A DNA stretch of 64,000 nucleotides from JAJVHZ01 sp041395385 (GCA_041395385.1 JAWLAN010000011.1:62001-126000), one strand, 5' to 3'. Shown: positions 47,333 through 56,595, counted from the stretch's first letter. Notes: generated by a model from the sequence alone, not told the origin. Made by a program: numbers and translations.

Positions 47333-48331
47333 ATGAATGATCACACCACTGCGGTCCCGGCCGACTCCGTCCGGCCCGCGGTCAGCGGCCTGAAGGAGTT
47401 TATCGAATCCCGCATAATCGGCCAGGAAGGCCTGGTCGAGGCGCTGCTGATCGCGCTGCTGGCCGACGGCCATCTCCTGGTCGAGGGCGCGCCGGGACTG
47501 GCCAAGACGCGCGCGGTGCGCGTGCTCGCCGACGGTATCGACGCGTCCTTTCATCGCATACAGTTCACTCCCGACCTGCTGCCCGCGGACCTGACGGGGA
47601 CGGAGATCTACCGGCCCCAGGACGGGTCGTTTCGCTTCCAGCAGGGGCCGCTGTTCCACAACCTGGTGCTTGCCGACGAGATCAACCGGGCACCGGCCAA
47701 GGTGCAATCCGCACTCCTCGAGGCGATGGCCGAGCGCCAAATCACCGTGGGACTGCAGACCTATCACCTGCCGGAGTTGTTCCTGGTGATGGCGACCCAG
47801 AACCCGCTCGAGCAGGAGGGCACCTATCCGTTGCCGGAGGCGCAGCTCGATCGTTTTCTGATGCACGTGCGCATCGGCTACCCGGCCGCCGCCGACGAAA
47901 AGCGCATCCTGCAGCTGGCGCGCAGCGAGGCCGCCGAGGAGGCGGGCGCGAGCCCTTCGCCGCGCGTGCGCATACCGCAGGCGGCGGTGCTGCAGGCGCG
48001 GCGCGAGGTGCTGGGTGTTTTCATGTCCGAGCCGCTGGAGCAGTACCTGCTGCAACTGGTGCTGGCCACGCGCAATCCGCAGGTCTACAGCGAGGAGCTC
48101 GGCCGCTGGCTGCAGTACGGTGCGAGCCCGCGCGGCAGCATCGCCCTGGACCGCTGCGCGCGGGCGCGGGCATGGCTGCGCGGCCGCGATTACGTGACGC
48201 CGGACGACATCCAGGCCGTGGCAGTCGACGTGCTGCGGCATCGCCTGATACTCAGCTACGAGGCGGAGGCCGACGGGATCACCGCCGATCGCATCGTCGG
48301 CGAACTGCTGTCGCTGGTGGCCGTTCCGTGA
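47333..48331 (+). CDS. MoxR-family AAA+ ATPase
   Basis: MoxR AAA+ ATPases act as chaperones that mature VWA-domain proteins. The 332-residue product has Walker A (LLVEGAPGLAKTRAV, about residues 45-59), Walker B (LVLADEINRAPAKVQSALLEAM), sensor 1 (MATQNPLEQEGTYPLPEAQLDRF) and the winged C-terminal lid. ATG 47333 is chosen; an upstream start would add 18 unlike residues. First gene of a six-gene operon with DUF58, DUF4381, BatA, BatB/C and BatD proteins. Confidence 0.93.
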   Translation: MNDHTTAVPADSVRPAVSGLKEFIESRIIGQEGLVEALLIALLADGHLLVEGAPGLAKTRAVRVLADGIDASFHRIQFTPDLLPADLTGTEIYRPQDGSFRFQQGPLFHNLVLADEINRAPAKVQSALLEAMAERQITVGLQTYHLPELFLVMATQNPLEQEGTYPLPEAQLDRFLMHVRIGYPAAADEKRILQLARSEAAEEAGASPSPRVRIPQAAVLQARREVLGVFMSEPLEQYLLQLVLATRNPQVYSEELGRWLQYGASPRGSIALDRCARARAWLRGRDYVTPDDIQAVAVDVLRHRLILSYEAEADGITADRIVGELLSLVAVP

Positions 48332-48341
48332 GGCCGCGCCG

Positions 48342-49346
48342 GTGATCACGAGCCTGCGCTCGCTGCTCGTCCCGATGCGTCGCGCAGGCACGCCGCCCGG
48401 TGCCGGCGCCCGCCCCGACGCCTCGAGCGTGGCGCGGGTCTCGCTCGCCGATCTGGTGCGGCTGGCGCCGCAGGCGAAACAGCTCGAGCTCTGGCAGACG
48501 CGGCGCGACGTGGAGGATGGCGGTGCGCATCACACGATGTTCAAGGGGCGCGGCATGGAGTTCGCCGAGACCCGCCCTTACCAGCCGGGTGACGACATCA
48601 GGCATATCGACTGGCGCGTTACGGCGCGCTCGGGGCGCGCGCACACAAAGCTCTTCCGCGAGGAACGTGAACGTCCGGTGCTCGTGTGGGTGGACTGCCG
48701 GCCCCACATGCAATTCGCCACCCGTGGCAGCTTCAAGAGCGTAATGGCCGCGCGGCTCGCCGCCCTGGTCGCGTGGGCGGCCCACGCCCATGGCGATCGC
48801 GTCGGCGGCAACGTGATCAGCGCCGCACTGGACTACGCGCAGGAGCCCCGGCGCGGCCGACACAATGTCCTGCGGCTGCTGCGCGCGCTGGAATTCGCTT
48901 GCGCGCCGACGAACGCCGAGCTCGGTCCCATGACCGAGGCGGCGGAAATGTCGCTGGCATCGCTGCGTCGCACCGTGCGCCCGGGCACGATCGTGTTTCT
49001 CATCGGTGATTTCCACGATCTGGAGGCCGCGGTGAGGGACCTGGTCGCCCAGATCGGCGTACACAGCGACGTGACCCTTTGCTGCCTTCACGATCCGCTG
49101 GAGGCCGAACTGCCGCCCGCGGGGATCTATCCCGTGAGCTCGCCACATGGCGAGGTCGCGAATCTCGACACGGCCAACACGGCCTGGCGGGCGGAGTATG
49201 CGCGCCGATTCCAGCATCGAATGCAGGCGTTGCGCGCCGCCACGCGCCGTCACCGGGCCCGCTTCCTGAGCGTCGGCACCACCGACGATCCCTTGTTGGC
49301 GCTGCGCGCGATCGCAGGCACGGTGCCGGCGCGAGCCGCGGGCTGA
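48342..49346 (+). CDS. DUF58 domain protein
   Basis: This 334-residue protein of the DUF58 family has the signature RGMEFAETRPYQPGDDIRHIDWRVTARSGRAHTKLFREER, here split as PGDDIRHIDW and RSGRAHTKLF, about residues 65-105, followed by a VWA-like fold (PVLVWVDCRPHMQF). DUF58 proteins always accompany MoxR ATPases. GTG start, 10 bp after moxR. No transmembrane helix is evident, so it is probably cytoplasmic or membrane-associated. The exact role is unknown. Confidence 0.9.
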   Translation: MITSLRSLLVPMRRAGTPPGAGARPDASSVARVSLADLVRLAPQAKQLELWQTRRDVEDGGAHHTMFKGRGMEFAETRPYQPGDDIRHIDWRVTARSGRAHTKLFREERERPVLVWVDCRPHMQFATRGSFKSVMAARLAALVAWAAHAHGDRVGGNVISAALDYAQEPRRGRHNVLRLLRALEFACAPTNAELGPMTEAAEMSLASLRRTVRPGTIVFLIGDFHDLEAAVRDLVAQIGVHSDVTLCCLHDPLEAELPPAGIYPVSSPHGEVANLDTANTAWRAEYARRFQHRMQALRAATRRHRARFLSVGTTDDPLLALRAIAGTVPARAAG

Positions 49347-49364
49347 CCGCCGGGGGCGATCGCC

Positions 49365-49883
49365 ATGGACCCGCGGACCATCCCGCTGCACGACATACAC
49401 CTGCCCCCGCCAGTGGACTGGTGGCCGCCCGCGCCGGGCTGGTGGGCGCTGGGCGTGTTGCTGGCGACGGGCGTCGCACTGGCAGTGCGGACATGGCGAC
49501 GCCGCCGCCGTACGAGGCCGGCGCCGAGTCATGCCGACATGGTCGCCGAGGTCTGGCGGACCTGGCAGGGACTGCGGAAGTCGCTCGCGGACCCGCAGGC
49601 GATGGCCGATGGCGTGCGCGACCTGTCGACATTGATCCGCCGCGTCGCGTTGACGCTGCACAGCCGCGGCGCGGTCGCCGGTCTGACCGGGCAGAGATGG
49701 TTGCAGTTTCTCGATGCGCCGCTGGGAGGAACGGAGTTCAGCCGCGGACCCGGCCGCCTCCTGATCCAGGGCCCGTATCAACCCGGGGCAGCGGAAATGG
49801 AGCCGGGTGAGGTCGAACGCTGCGCGCAGCTCTGCGAGCGCTGGCTGAAGATCGTGCTCGACGGCGGCAGGGCGGGACGCTGA
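49365..49883 (+). CDS. DUF4381 domain membrane protein
   Basis: This 172-residue product has a short N-terminal segment (PLHDIHLPPPVDWWPPAPGWW) matching the family's proline/tryptophan-rich start, a single transmembrane helix (about 25-45, ALGVLLATGVALAV), a basic cytoplasmic patch and a helical domain (LSTLIRRVALTLHSRGAVAGLTGQRWLQFLD). This is DUF4381, a regular third member of MoxR/Bat operons. The neighbours are 18 bp and 2 bp away. Its biochemical function is unknown. Confidence 0.85.
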   Translation: MDPRTIPLHDIHLPPPVDWWPPAPGWWALGVLLATGVALAVRTWRRRRRTRPAPSHADMVAEVWRTWQGLRKSLADPQAMADGVRDLSTLIRRVALTLHSRGAVAGLTGQRWLQFLDAPLGGTEFSRGPGRLLIQGPYQPGAAEMEPGEVERCAQLCERWLKIVLDGGRAGR

Positions 49884-49885
49884 CG

Positions 49886-50881
49886 ATGCTGCAGTTCGAA
49901 TGGCCGTGGGTGTTGCTGGCTCTGCCGCTGCCGTGGCTCGTCCGCCGCCTGCTGTCACCCGTCCGGCGGCCCGCCGGCGTCGCCCTGCGCGTGCCGTTCT
50001 TTGCGAGCATGATGTCGGCCACGGCGTCCACCGCTACGCCGGGCGCGCGCGTGCTCTGGATTGCCTCGGCAGCATGGCTGCTGCTCCTCGCCGCCGCCGC
50101 GCGCCCGCAATGGCTCGGCGAGCCGGAGGCCGTGCCGATGAGCGGTCGCGACATCATGCTCGCTGTGGATCTCTCCCGCAGCATGCAGCAGACCGACTTC
50201 GAGGTACGGGGCGAGCTCATCGACCGGCTCACCGCCGTCAAGCTGGTCGCGCTGGATTTCATCGAGCGCCGCGTCGGGGATCGCATCGGCCTCATCCTGT
50301 TCGGCGAGCGCGCCTACCTGCAGGCGCCGCTCACCTTCGACAGGACCACCGTGCAGACGCTGCTGAAGGAGGCGGTGCTGGGATTGGCCGGCGACGCCAC
50401 GGCCATGGGCGACGCCATCGGCATCGCCGTAAAGCGACTGCGCGGGGACCGCGTTCAGAACCGCGTTCTCATCCTGCTCACCGACGGCGCCAACACCGCC
50501 GGGGAGATCGAACCCCTGAAGGCCGCGGAGCTGGCGGCCAAGGCGGGCTTGAGGATACACACCATCGGCATCGGCGCCGACGAGACCCGGATAAGGCAGC
50601 TGTTCGGCACCTACCGCACCAACCCCAAGCTCGATCTCGACGAGGCGACCCTGAAGGCGATCGCGGAGCGGACCGGCGGGCGCTACTTCCGCGCCCGCGA
50701 CAGCGCCGAGCTCAACGAAATCTACGCGCTCATCGATCAGATCGAGCCGATCGAACAGGACCCGCGCCGGTTCCGCCCGACAGCGTCGCTGTATCCCTGG
50801 CCGCTCGGCGCCGCGCTGCTGCTGGGCGCATGGATCATACTGCGCGGGCGCATCGGCGCCGGCGCGGCGGCCGTTTCATGA
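49886..50881 (+). CDS. batA: BatA-type VWA-domain membrane protein
   Basis: The 331-residue protein has two N-terminal hydrophobic segments (about 8-20 and 48-62), a VWA domain with the MIDAS motif LAVDLSRSM (Asp-x-Ser-x-Ser, about 88-96), the later Thr/Asp sites in GDATAMGDAIG and LLTDGANTAGEIE, and a C-terminal transmembrane helix (LYPWPLGAALLLGAWIILRG). It overlaps the next gene by 4 nt (ATGA). Bat proteins are linked to aerotolerance in Bacteroides; the role here is inferred from context only. Confidence 0.92.
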   Translation: MLQFEWPWVLLALPLPWLVRRLLSPVRRPAGVALRVPFFASMMSATASTATPGARVLWIASAAWLLLLAAAARPQWLGEPEAVPMSGRDIMLAVDLSRSMQQTDFEVRGELIDRLTAVKLVALDFIERRVGDRIGLILFGERAYLQAPLTFDRTTVQTLLKEAVLGLAGDATAMGDAIGIAVKRLRGDRVQNRVLILLTDGANTAGEIEPLKAAELAAKAGLRIHTIGIGADETRIRQLFGTYRTNPKLDLDEATLKAIAERTGGRYFRARDSAELNEIYALIDQIEPIEQDPRRFRPTASLYPWPLGAALLLGAWIILRGRIGAGAAAVS

Positions 50882-52704
50882 GCGTGGCGGAATTCCATTT
50901 CCTGCGGCCGCTGTGGCTGCTGGCCCTGCCGGCGCTGGCGGCCATGATCTGGGTGTTCCGCGGCCGCGCTGTCCAGGGTACGCCGTGGCGCCGGGTCGTG
51001 GACGCCGCGCTGCTTCCACACGTGCTCGCGCAACCCGGATCGGCCGCAGCGCGACCATTGCGACGGCTACGCGGGCTGCTGATCGCCGCATACGTACTGG
51101 CGGTGCTCGCGCTTGCCGGGCCGGCATGGAAACGGCTGCCGCAACCCGTCTTCCAGGACCGCTCGGCGCTGGTGATCATGCTGGACCTCTCGCGGTCGAT
51201 GGAAGCGCAGGACCTGCGGCCGAGCAGGCTTGCTCGCGCCCGCTACAAGGTGGCCGATCTGCTGGCGCAACGTCGCACCGGCATGACCGCGCTGGTGGTG
51301 TACGCGCAGGATGCCTACGGCGTCGTCCCGTTGACCGACGACGCGGCGACCATCCTGAGCCACCTGCCCGTGCTCGAGCCCGGCCTGATGCCGGCACAGG
51401 GCAGCCGGCCGGAACGCGCAGTCGCGCTTGCACTCGAACTCCTCCTGCAGGGCGGCATGCCACGCGGCGACCTGCTCTTGATCACCGATTCCCTCACCGC
51501 GGAACAGGCCGAGGAGGTCGCGCGTGAGTTGGAGACCCACGACCATCGACTCTCGATATTGGCGATGGGCACCGTCGCCGGCGCACCGATCCCACGGCCC
51601 GGTGGCGGCTTTTTCGAGTCCGAAGAGGGCAAGCCCGTGGTGGCGAGGCTGGATCCGGCGCCGATGCAGGCGCTCGTCGGCCGCCACGGCGGACGGCTCC
51701 TCACCGCCGGCAGCGACGACGAAGACGTGCGGGCCCTCGTGGGCCTGTTCGCCACGCGGATCCGCACCGACACCGCCACCCGGTCCGATTTCACCTCCGG
51801 GCGCTGGCGTGAAGAGGGACCCTGGTTACTGCTGCCGCTCATCCCGCTGGCGGCCCTGCTGTTCCGGCGCGGACTCATCGCCGCGGTACTCGTCACGGCG
51901 CTGCCCTGGTCCGGTAAGGCCGAGGCATGGCAGTGGGACGATCTCTGGCGCCGCCCCGACCAGCAGGCCGCCGCGGCGCTCGAGCGAGGCGAGGACGTGC
52001 GCGCTGCCGAACTGTTCGAAGACCCGCGCTGGTCGGCGGCCGCGCGTTACCGCGCCGAGGACTTTGCCGGGGCGGTGGAGACGCTGCAGGACCTCGACGG
52101 CAGCGACGATCACTACAACCGCGGCAACGGTCTCGTGCGCCAGGGCAGGTACAAGGACGCCATTGCCGCCTACGAACGGGCGCTCGCCCTGGACCCCGGC
52201 AACGACGACGCGCGGCACAATCGCGATCTCGTCCGTCAATTGTTGCAGCAGTCGGCAAGCCAGGGCGGCGGCGAGAGCGGCCAACAGGGCGAGGATCGGC
52301 AGTCTTCGCGGCCGCAGGGTGGCGACGGCGCACAGGGTGAGGGCAGGCGCGGACAAGGCGAATCGGAGCGCGACGGCGCCCGGGGCGATCCCGAGATGGA
52401 GACGGGGCGCGAGGAGGGCGGAGGCGAGTCGGACAGGAGACTCGAAGAGTTGCTGGCGCAGCGCAAGCGGGAGGCCGGCCGCGATCGCCTGGAGTCCGAC
52501 TCGGGCGGACAGGACGGCGGGGAGGGAGATTCGCAAGTTCCCCCGCCGGCGGAAGCCGGGCACGATGAGCGCCGCGAGGCCAGCCAGGCAGACGAGCAAT
52601 GGCTGCGACGGATACCGGACGACCCGGGCGGCCTGCTGCGGCGGAAATTCTATTATCAGTACAGCCAGTCCAATCGCACCCCTTCCAGTGACACGCCATG
52701 GTGA
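50878..52704 (+). CDS. batB: BatB/BatC fusion: VWA domain plus TPR and low-complexity tail
   Basis: The 608-residue product has the BatB part (transmembrane helices at about 12-25 and 60-75, MIDAS MLDLSRSMEAQ near 100, a third helix near 320-345) followed by a BatC-like TPR unit (YNRGNGLVRQGRYKDAIAAYERALALDPGN, about 418-447) and a Gly/Gln/Arg/Glu-rich, disordered tail of about 120 residues (QGGGESGQQGEDRQ). In many bacteria BatB and BatC are separate genes. It overlaps batA by 4 nt and ends 4 bp before batD. Function: probable envelope complex with MoxR. Confidence 0.9.
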   Translation: MSVAEFHFLRPLWLLALPALAAMIWVFRGRAVQGTPWRRVVDAALLPHVLAQPGSAAARPLRRLRGLLIAAYVLAVLALAGPAWKRLPQPVFQDRSALVIMLDLSRSMEAQDLRPSRLARARYKVADLLAQRRTGMTALVVYAQDAYGVVPLTDDAATILSHLPVLEPGLMPAQGSRPERAVALALELLLQGGMPRGDLLLITDSLTAEQAEEVARELETHDHRLSILAMGTVAGAPIPRPGGGFFESEEGKPVVARLDPAPMQALVGRHGGRLLTAGSDDEDVRALVGLFATRIRTDTATRSDFTSGRWREEGPWLLLPLIPLAALLFRRGLIAAVLVTALPWSGKAEAWQWDDLWRRPDQQAAAALERGEDVRAAELFEDPRWSAAARYRAEDFAGAVETLQDLDGSDDHYNRGNGLVRQGRYKDAIAAYERALALDPGNDDARHNRDLVRQLLQQSASQGGGESGQQGEDRQSSRPQGGDGAQGEGRRGQGESERDGARGDPEMETGREEGGGESDRRLEELLAQRKREAGRDRLESDSGGQDGGEGDSQVPPPAEAGHDERREASQADEQWLRRIPDDPGGLLRRKFYYQYSQSNRTPSSDTPW

Positions 52705-52708
52705 TCGC

Positions 52709-54451
52709 ATGCCGATGAGTCGGTACCGACGGCTACGACGCGCGGCCAGGACGATCGCCGTGCTGCTGCTGGCATGGGCCGTGACAGGCCCTGCCCGGGC
52801 CGCGATCACGACCACGGTCGCGAGTGACGAGATCCGCGTCGGCCAGAGCTTCGTCCTCACCTTTCAAGGCGACACTGACGCCGCCCGGCCGGACCTCTCG
52901 CCGCTGCAACAGGATTTCGAGGTGCTCGGCACTGCCCAGCGCACGAGCATCAGCATCGAGAACGGTCGCGCCACGCGCTCGAACGTCTGGCAGGTGAGCC
53001 TCATCCCCAGGCGCGCGGGCAACGTCACCATCCCCTCCATCGATTTCGGCGCCGCGCGCTCGCAGCCACTGACCATCGCGATCGCGCCGGCCGCCGGGGG
53101 GGGCGATGACGAGGGGAATAACTTGCGCTTGGAGGTCACCGCCACCCCGCAGACGCCCTATGTCCAGCAGCAGGTCCTCCTGACCGTGCGCCTGTACGTC
53201 CCGCAGGAGGTCGATCTCGTCGACTCTGCATTCGGCGACCCGAGGCTGAGCGGCGGCGACGCGCTGATCACGGCGGTCGGCAAGGCCCGTGAACGGCAGC
53301 GCGTCGAACGCGGCGTGCGTGAGCGGGTCATCGAGCGCACGTATGCGGTCTTCCCGCAGGGCCACGGGGAACTCGTCATCGAGCCGGTGACGTTCGAAGG
53401 GCAGGTCTTCGATTCCCACGCGACCATCGACAATCCCTTCGGCCAGTCGATACGAACGCAGCGTTTGCAGTCGGAGCCGATACGACTGCGGGTAAAACCG
53501 GTCCCGAAGGAATTCAGGGGCAGGCACTGGCTGCCGGCGCAGTCGCTCACGCTGGTGGAGAACTGGTCGGAGGAGAATGCCACCGTGAAGGCAGGCGAGC
53601 CGATCACGCGCAGTCTTACACTGCTTGCCAAGGGCCTCACCGCCGGTCAACTGCCGGAGATCGCCGTGCCGATGCCCGATGTGGTCAAGAGCTATCCCGA
53701 GGCGCCGGTGCTGGACGACCACGGCCGCAGCGAGGGCGTCACGGGGCTGCGCATGGAAAAGCAGGCCTTGATCATCAATGCCAACGGGACCGTCACGCTG
53801 CCGGAGATACGCGTCCCGTGGTGGAATACCCGGACGGATCGGCCCGAGGAGGCCGTGATCCCCGCGCACACCCTGCAGGTCGTCGGCGGCGCCACTGCGC
53901 AGAGCGTGGCACCGGTCAGCCCCGCCCCCGCCCCCGCGCCGGAGGCGGCCGCGGCCGCCTCTCCCGCTCCCCCGCCGGCACGGGAGCACCCGTTTTGGCG
54001 GCACCTCGCGGTCCTGCTCGCACTGGGTTGGGCGCTCACGTCATGGGCCTGGTGGCGCGCGCGGGCGCCTGCCGCGAACCGGAACGGCAGGCACCCGGGG
54101 ACGGCCCCGTCGGGATCGGAGGCGACGACGATCGCCGCTGAAGTGCTTGCGCACGCGCGCAACGACAATGCCGCGCAGGCCCGCCAGGCGTTACAGCGAT
54201 GGGCCCGGTGCCGGGAGATCGTGCCCGCGACCCTGGACGGCATTGCGCGGCGCCATCCGGAACTCACACAGGCGCTGCAGGATCTGGATCGATGCCTCTA
54301 TGCGGGGAATGCCGCGGCCTGGTCGGGCGCGGAACTCGCCGCGCTCTTTGCGGGCGCGTCCCGAGCCTCGGCCCCGGCGACAGGTCGACTCGCGACCGAT
54401 GCCGCGGCCCTGGCACCGCTGTATCTCTCGCCCGGAGGGAGGCCACCCTAG
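52709..54451 (+). CDS. batD: BatD-type (oxygen tolerance) exported protein
   Basis: The 580-residue protein has a signal peptide (about 8-32, ARTIAVLLLAWAVTGPARA), several Ig-like strand-rich repeats (TTVASDEIRVGQSFVLTFQGD, TPYVQQQVLLTVRLYVPQEV, the DUF7507/BatD pattern), a Pro/Ala linker (about 405-430), one transmembrane helix (about 440-455, LAVLLALGWALTSWAWW) and a cytoplasmic tail. It is the last gene of the Bat operon. ATG 52709; a second ATG lies two codons later. Confidence 0.9.
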   Translation: MPMSRYRRLRRAARTIAVLLLAWAVTGPARAAITTTVASDEIRVGQSFVLTFQGDTDAARPDLSPLQQDFEVLGTAQRTSISIENGRATRSNVWQVSLIPRRAGNVTIPSIDFGAARSQPLTIAIAPAAGGGDDEGNNLRLEVTATPQTPYVQQQVLLTVRLYVPQEVDLVDSAFGDPRLSGGDALITAVGKARERQRVERGVRERVIERTYAVFPQGHGELVIEPVTFEGQVFDSHATIDNPFGQSIRTQRLQSEPIRLRVKPVPKEFRGRHWLPAQSLTLVENWSEENATVKAGEPITRSLTLLAKGLTAGQLPEIAVPMPDVVKSYPEAPVLDDHGRSEGVTGLRMEKQALIINANGTVTLPEIRVPWWNTRTDRPEEAVIPAHTLQVVGGATAQSVAPVSPAPAPAPEAAAAASPAPPPAREHPFWRHLAVLLALGWALTSWAWWRARAPAANRNGRHPGTAPSGSEATTIAAEVLAHARNDNAAQARQALQRWARCREIVPATLDGIARRHPELTQALQDLDRCLYAGNAAAWSGAELAALFAGASRASAPATGRLATDAAALAPLYLSPGGRPP

Positions 54452-54488
54452 CTGCCGCGCGGCCGCGGGCGATTCGGGCGATCTGGGC

Positions 54489-54926
54489 TCAGACGCGCGA
54501 ACGTTCGCGCGGTAGGCCGGCGAGCACCCGCTCCAGGTTGCGCATGAGGGCGACCTGGAAGAAAGGCTTCTCGAGAAAATCCACTGCTCCGCCGCGCATC
54601 GCGCTCACGCTGGCGGCGACGTCGCCCTGCCGACCGATGACCACCACCGGCAGGCCCGGGGCGATCTGGTGTGCCTGCAGCATCAGCTCGATGCCGCTCA
54701 TATCGCTCAGCTCCATGTCCGTCACCAGCATTGCCGGGACGGTGTCCCGCAGCCTGTCCAGGAGCGCATGCGAACTGGCGAAAACCTCGGTATGGCAACC
54801 GAGCTGATCGATGAGCACGCGCAATGCGGCGCCCATCTCCCCGTCACGCCCCGCGACGAAGACGAGCGGCGGCGCCGCCGAACCGGCGGCGCCGTCCTCA
54901 CGCACCTTGTCACAGGCCAATAGCAT
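54489..54926 (-). CDS. stand-alone receiver-domain protein, atypical, FixJ-like
   Basis: The 145-residue protein is a single CheY-like receiver with no output domain. Asp70 (VTDMELSDMSG) aligns with the phosphorylated Asp of FixJ and Lys120 (FLEKPF) is kept, but the acidic cluster is reduced to VAGRD (Asp28 only) and the conserved Thr after strand 4 is Gly98. It may bind but not normally use phosphate, or act as a decoy. Its ATG abuts the FNR stop with no gap, so it is co-expressed with FNR. Its likely partner is the FixLJ system about 2.6 kb away. Confidence 0.85.
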   Translation of the reverse strand: MLLACDKVREDGAAGSAAPPLVFVAGRDGEMGAALRVLIDQLGCHTEVFASSHALLDRLRDTVPAMLVTDMELSDMSGIELMLQAHQIAPGLPVVVIGRQGDVAASVSAMRGGAVDFLEKPFFQVALMRNLERVLAGLPRERSRV

Positions 54927-55685
54927 TCACCCGTTCACAGTCATGAGGGTCTTGGCGCTCGCGCGCGCCACTGCGCGCAGGCGCTCCAGCGACGGGATGC
55001 GGATGCTGCGTCGATCCACCTCCAGCAGCCCTTCGTGCTGGAAGTTCGTGAACAGCCTGCTCACCGTCTCCACCGCGAGCGCGAGGTAGCTCGCGATGTC
55101 CTGCCGCGCCATCGGCAGGTTGAAGGCCAGCGCCGAGTAGCCCAGATGCGCATACGCATCCGACATCTGCAGCAGGAAGGCGGCCAGCCGCTCGTCGGCA
55201 CCGCGTTGTGCCAGCAGGACCGCGCGCGCATGCTCCTTGGTGATCTCGCGCCCCGCATGCTTGAGTATCTGGGCGTACAGCGCCGGATCGTGCCCCGCCG
55301 CATCCTCGATGACCTCCAGCGGGAAACGGCATACGGTAATCATCTCCATCGCCTGGGCCGAGCTCGTGTGCATCCCCTCGCCGAGCGCGTCGACGCCGAT
55401 GAGATCGCCGGGCAGATGAAAGCGGATCACCTGCTCCAGGCCGTCCGGCGTGGAAACGTAGCTCTTGGCGGAGCCGGAACGGACGATGTAGAGGGCCTGC
55501 AGGCGCTCGCCCTGGCGGAAGAGGTGGTGGCCCCGCGCCAACGGCCTGCCGCACTTGATGCCTGTTTCCCCGCCGCAATGCGAGGCAACCGTGTTCATCA
55601 CGCAGATGCGCTGCAGACGGCAGTCCGCGCATCTCAATGATGCCGCCTGGCCGAATCTCACTACGTTGGACTCCTGCGTTTGCAT
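54927..55685 (-). CDS. fnr: FNR/Anr-type oxygen-sensing transcription regulator
   Basis: FNR is active as a [4Fe-4S] dimer without oxygen. The 252-residue product has Cys19, Cys22 and Cys28 (CX2CX5C) and Cys119 (TVCRFP), which are the four cluster ligands of E. coli FNR (20, 23, 29, 122). The cyclic-nucleotide-like domain (SGSAKSYVSTPDGLEQVIRFHLPGDLIG) and the recognition helix with ETVSRLF (E..SR contacts for TTGAT) are conserved. This predicts binding to the two FNR boxes in the window. The downstream receiver gene abuts it. Confidence 0.95.
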   Translation of the reverse strand: MQTQESNVVRFGQAASLRCADCRLQRICVMNTVASHCGGETGIKCGRPLARGHHLFRQGERLQALYIVRSGSAKSYVSTPDGLEQVIRFHLPGDLIGVDALGEGMHTSSAQAMEMITVCRFPLEVIEDAAGHDPALYAQILKHAGREITKEHARAVLLAQRGADERLAAFLLQMSDAYAHLGYSALAFNLPMARQDIASYLALAVETVSRLFTNFQHEGLLEVDRRSIRIPSLERLRAVARASAKTLMTVNG

Positions 55686-55727
55686 GTCGAACCCTCCTAG
55701 CCGCGTTTTGCCTGATTCTTAGGAGTA

Positions 55728-55795
55728 TTTATAGGCCGATGGGCAGCGCCGAAGAATCCGCGTATCCGCGTAGCGCGATTGCGGAAACTACGTAG
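55728..55795 (-). promoter_or_regulatory. fnr promoter region with CTACGTAG palindrome
   Basis: On the minus strand a -10-like TATAAA (55733-55728) has only a poor -35 (TTCTTC), so activation is likely. Upstream are direct repeats of TACGCGGA and, at 55788-55795, the perfect palindrome CTACGTAG, about 70 bp before +1. A FixJ-family response regulator could bind it, which would place fnr under FixLJ as fixK is in rhizobia. The ribosome binding site is AGGAGGG. Confidence 0.4.
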
Positions 55796-55891
55796 GTCAA
55801 CTGCGGGCCCCTGCGACCAGGGCGCGCCTGGCGTCGCGGCCGCAGCCCGTCCCTCGCCGCGGCTTGAAACGGGCAGTCCCCCGCGCTGGAG

Positions 55892-56380
55892 CTAGAGCCG
55901 CTCCTCGGCCTTCCGGCCGGCGTGGTAGGTGACGTAGATCAGTATCGGGATCTGCAGGTCGCCCAGATGCTGCTCGATGATCGGTTGGACCTCATTCCAA
56001 TCCAGCCCGCCGACGCCGGTCGCCAGTCTCGGCAGGGCCACGCTCGTGTATCCCTCTCGCTCGATGAGCTCGCGCAGGGCCTTCATCGCGTGCCCGACGT
56101 TGTGAGTCGTGGCCCGCCCCGGCCGCTCACCCTGTCCATAAGCCGATTCCTGCGTGAACAGATTCACGATGCGCTTTCCGCCCGGGGCCATCCAGGTCCA
56201 CACCCCGCCCGGCTTGGGATGATGCGTCTGGCAGTAGTGGCGGAAATCCTTGTACATGGCCGGCCAATGCTCGCGCAGTTGCAGCGCGAGCCCGGCGTGG
56301 AAGCTGTCGTTGGGCGAGACGCCGTGGGCGATGACCGCCGCTTCGCTCAATAGGATGTCGCCGCTCACCTCTCGAATCAT
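55892..56380 (-). CDS. macrodomain protein, TARG1/ALC1-like
   Basis: This 162-residue protein is one macrodomain. It shows the N-terminal VSGDILLSEAAVIAHGVSPNDSFHAGLA (ADP-ribose-binding loop 1), the GGLDWNEV loop 2 preceded by LPRLATGVG, and a final beta strand (IPILIYVTYH). The PRLATGVGGLDW pattern resembles the TARG1/ALC1 branch that removes ADP-ribose from glutamate or guanosine. No DarT-like toxin is next to it. A palindrome lies immediately downstream of its likely +1. Function beyond ADP-ribose binding is inference. Confidence 0.82.
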   Translation of the reverse strand: MIREVSGDILLSEAAVIAHGVSPNDSFHAGLALQLREHWPAMYKDFRHYCQTHHPKPGGVWTWMAPGGKRIVNLFTQESAYGQGERPGRATTHNVGHAMKALRELIEREGYTSVALPRLATGVGGLDWNEVQPIIEQHLGDLQIPILIYVTYHAGRKAEERL

Positions 56381-56406
56381 GTCGCTCTCCTGATGGTCGA
56401 TTGCCG

Positions 56407-56422
56407 GGTAGCGATCGCTACC
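56407..56422. promoter_or_regulatory. 16-bp perfect palindrome upstream of the macrodomain gene
   Basis: GGTAGCGATCGCTACC is a perfect palindrome, 27 bp before the macrodomain ATG. A TATAGT (56439-56434, minus strand) could be the -10, which puts the palindrome at about +5 to +20, a typical repressor position. The repressor is unknown; the GCGATCGC core may also be chance. Confidence 0.45.
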
Positions 56423-56595
56423 GTACGCGGGAAACTATAGGTCGTGGGCAATCGGGCACCTTGCGCTGGATCAGAACAGCGCCGCGGCGGTGGCCTGTCA
56501 GACCCGGAAAGGGGACAATGACCGCGAGGCCCGTACCGCGATGTCGTGTCGTATCGGCCGCCAATGCGAACCATCCGAGAAGAGGAACACGAGAA

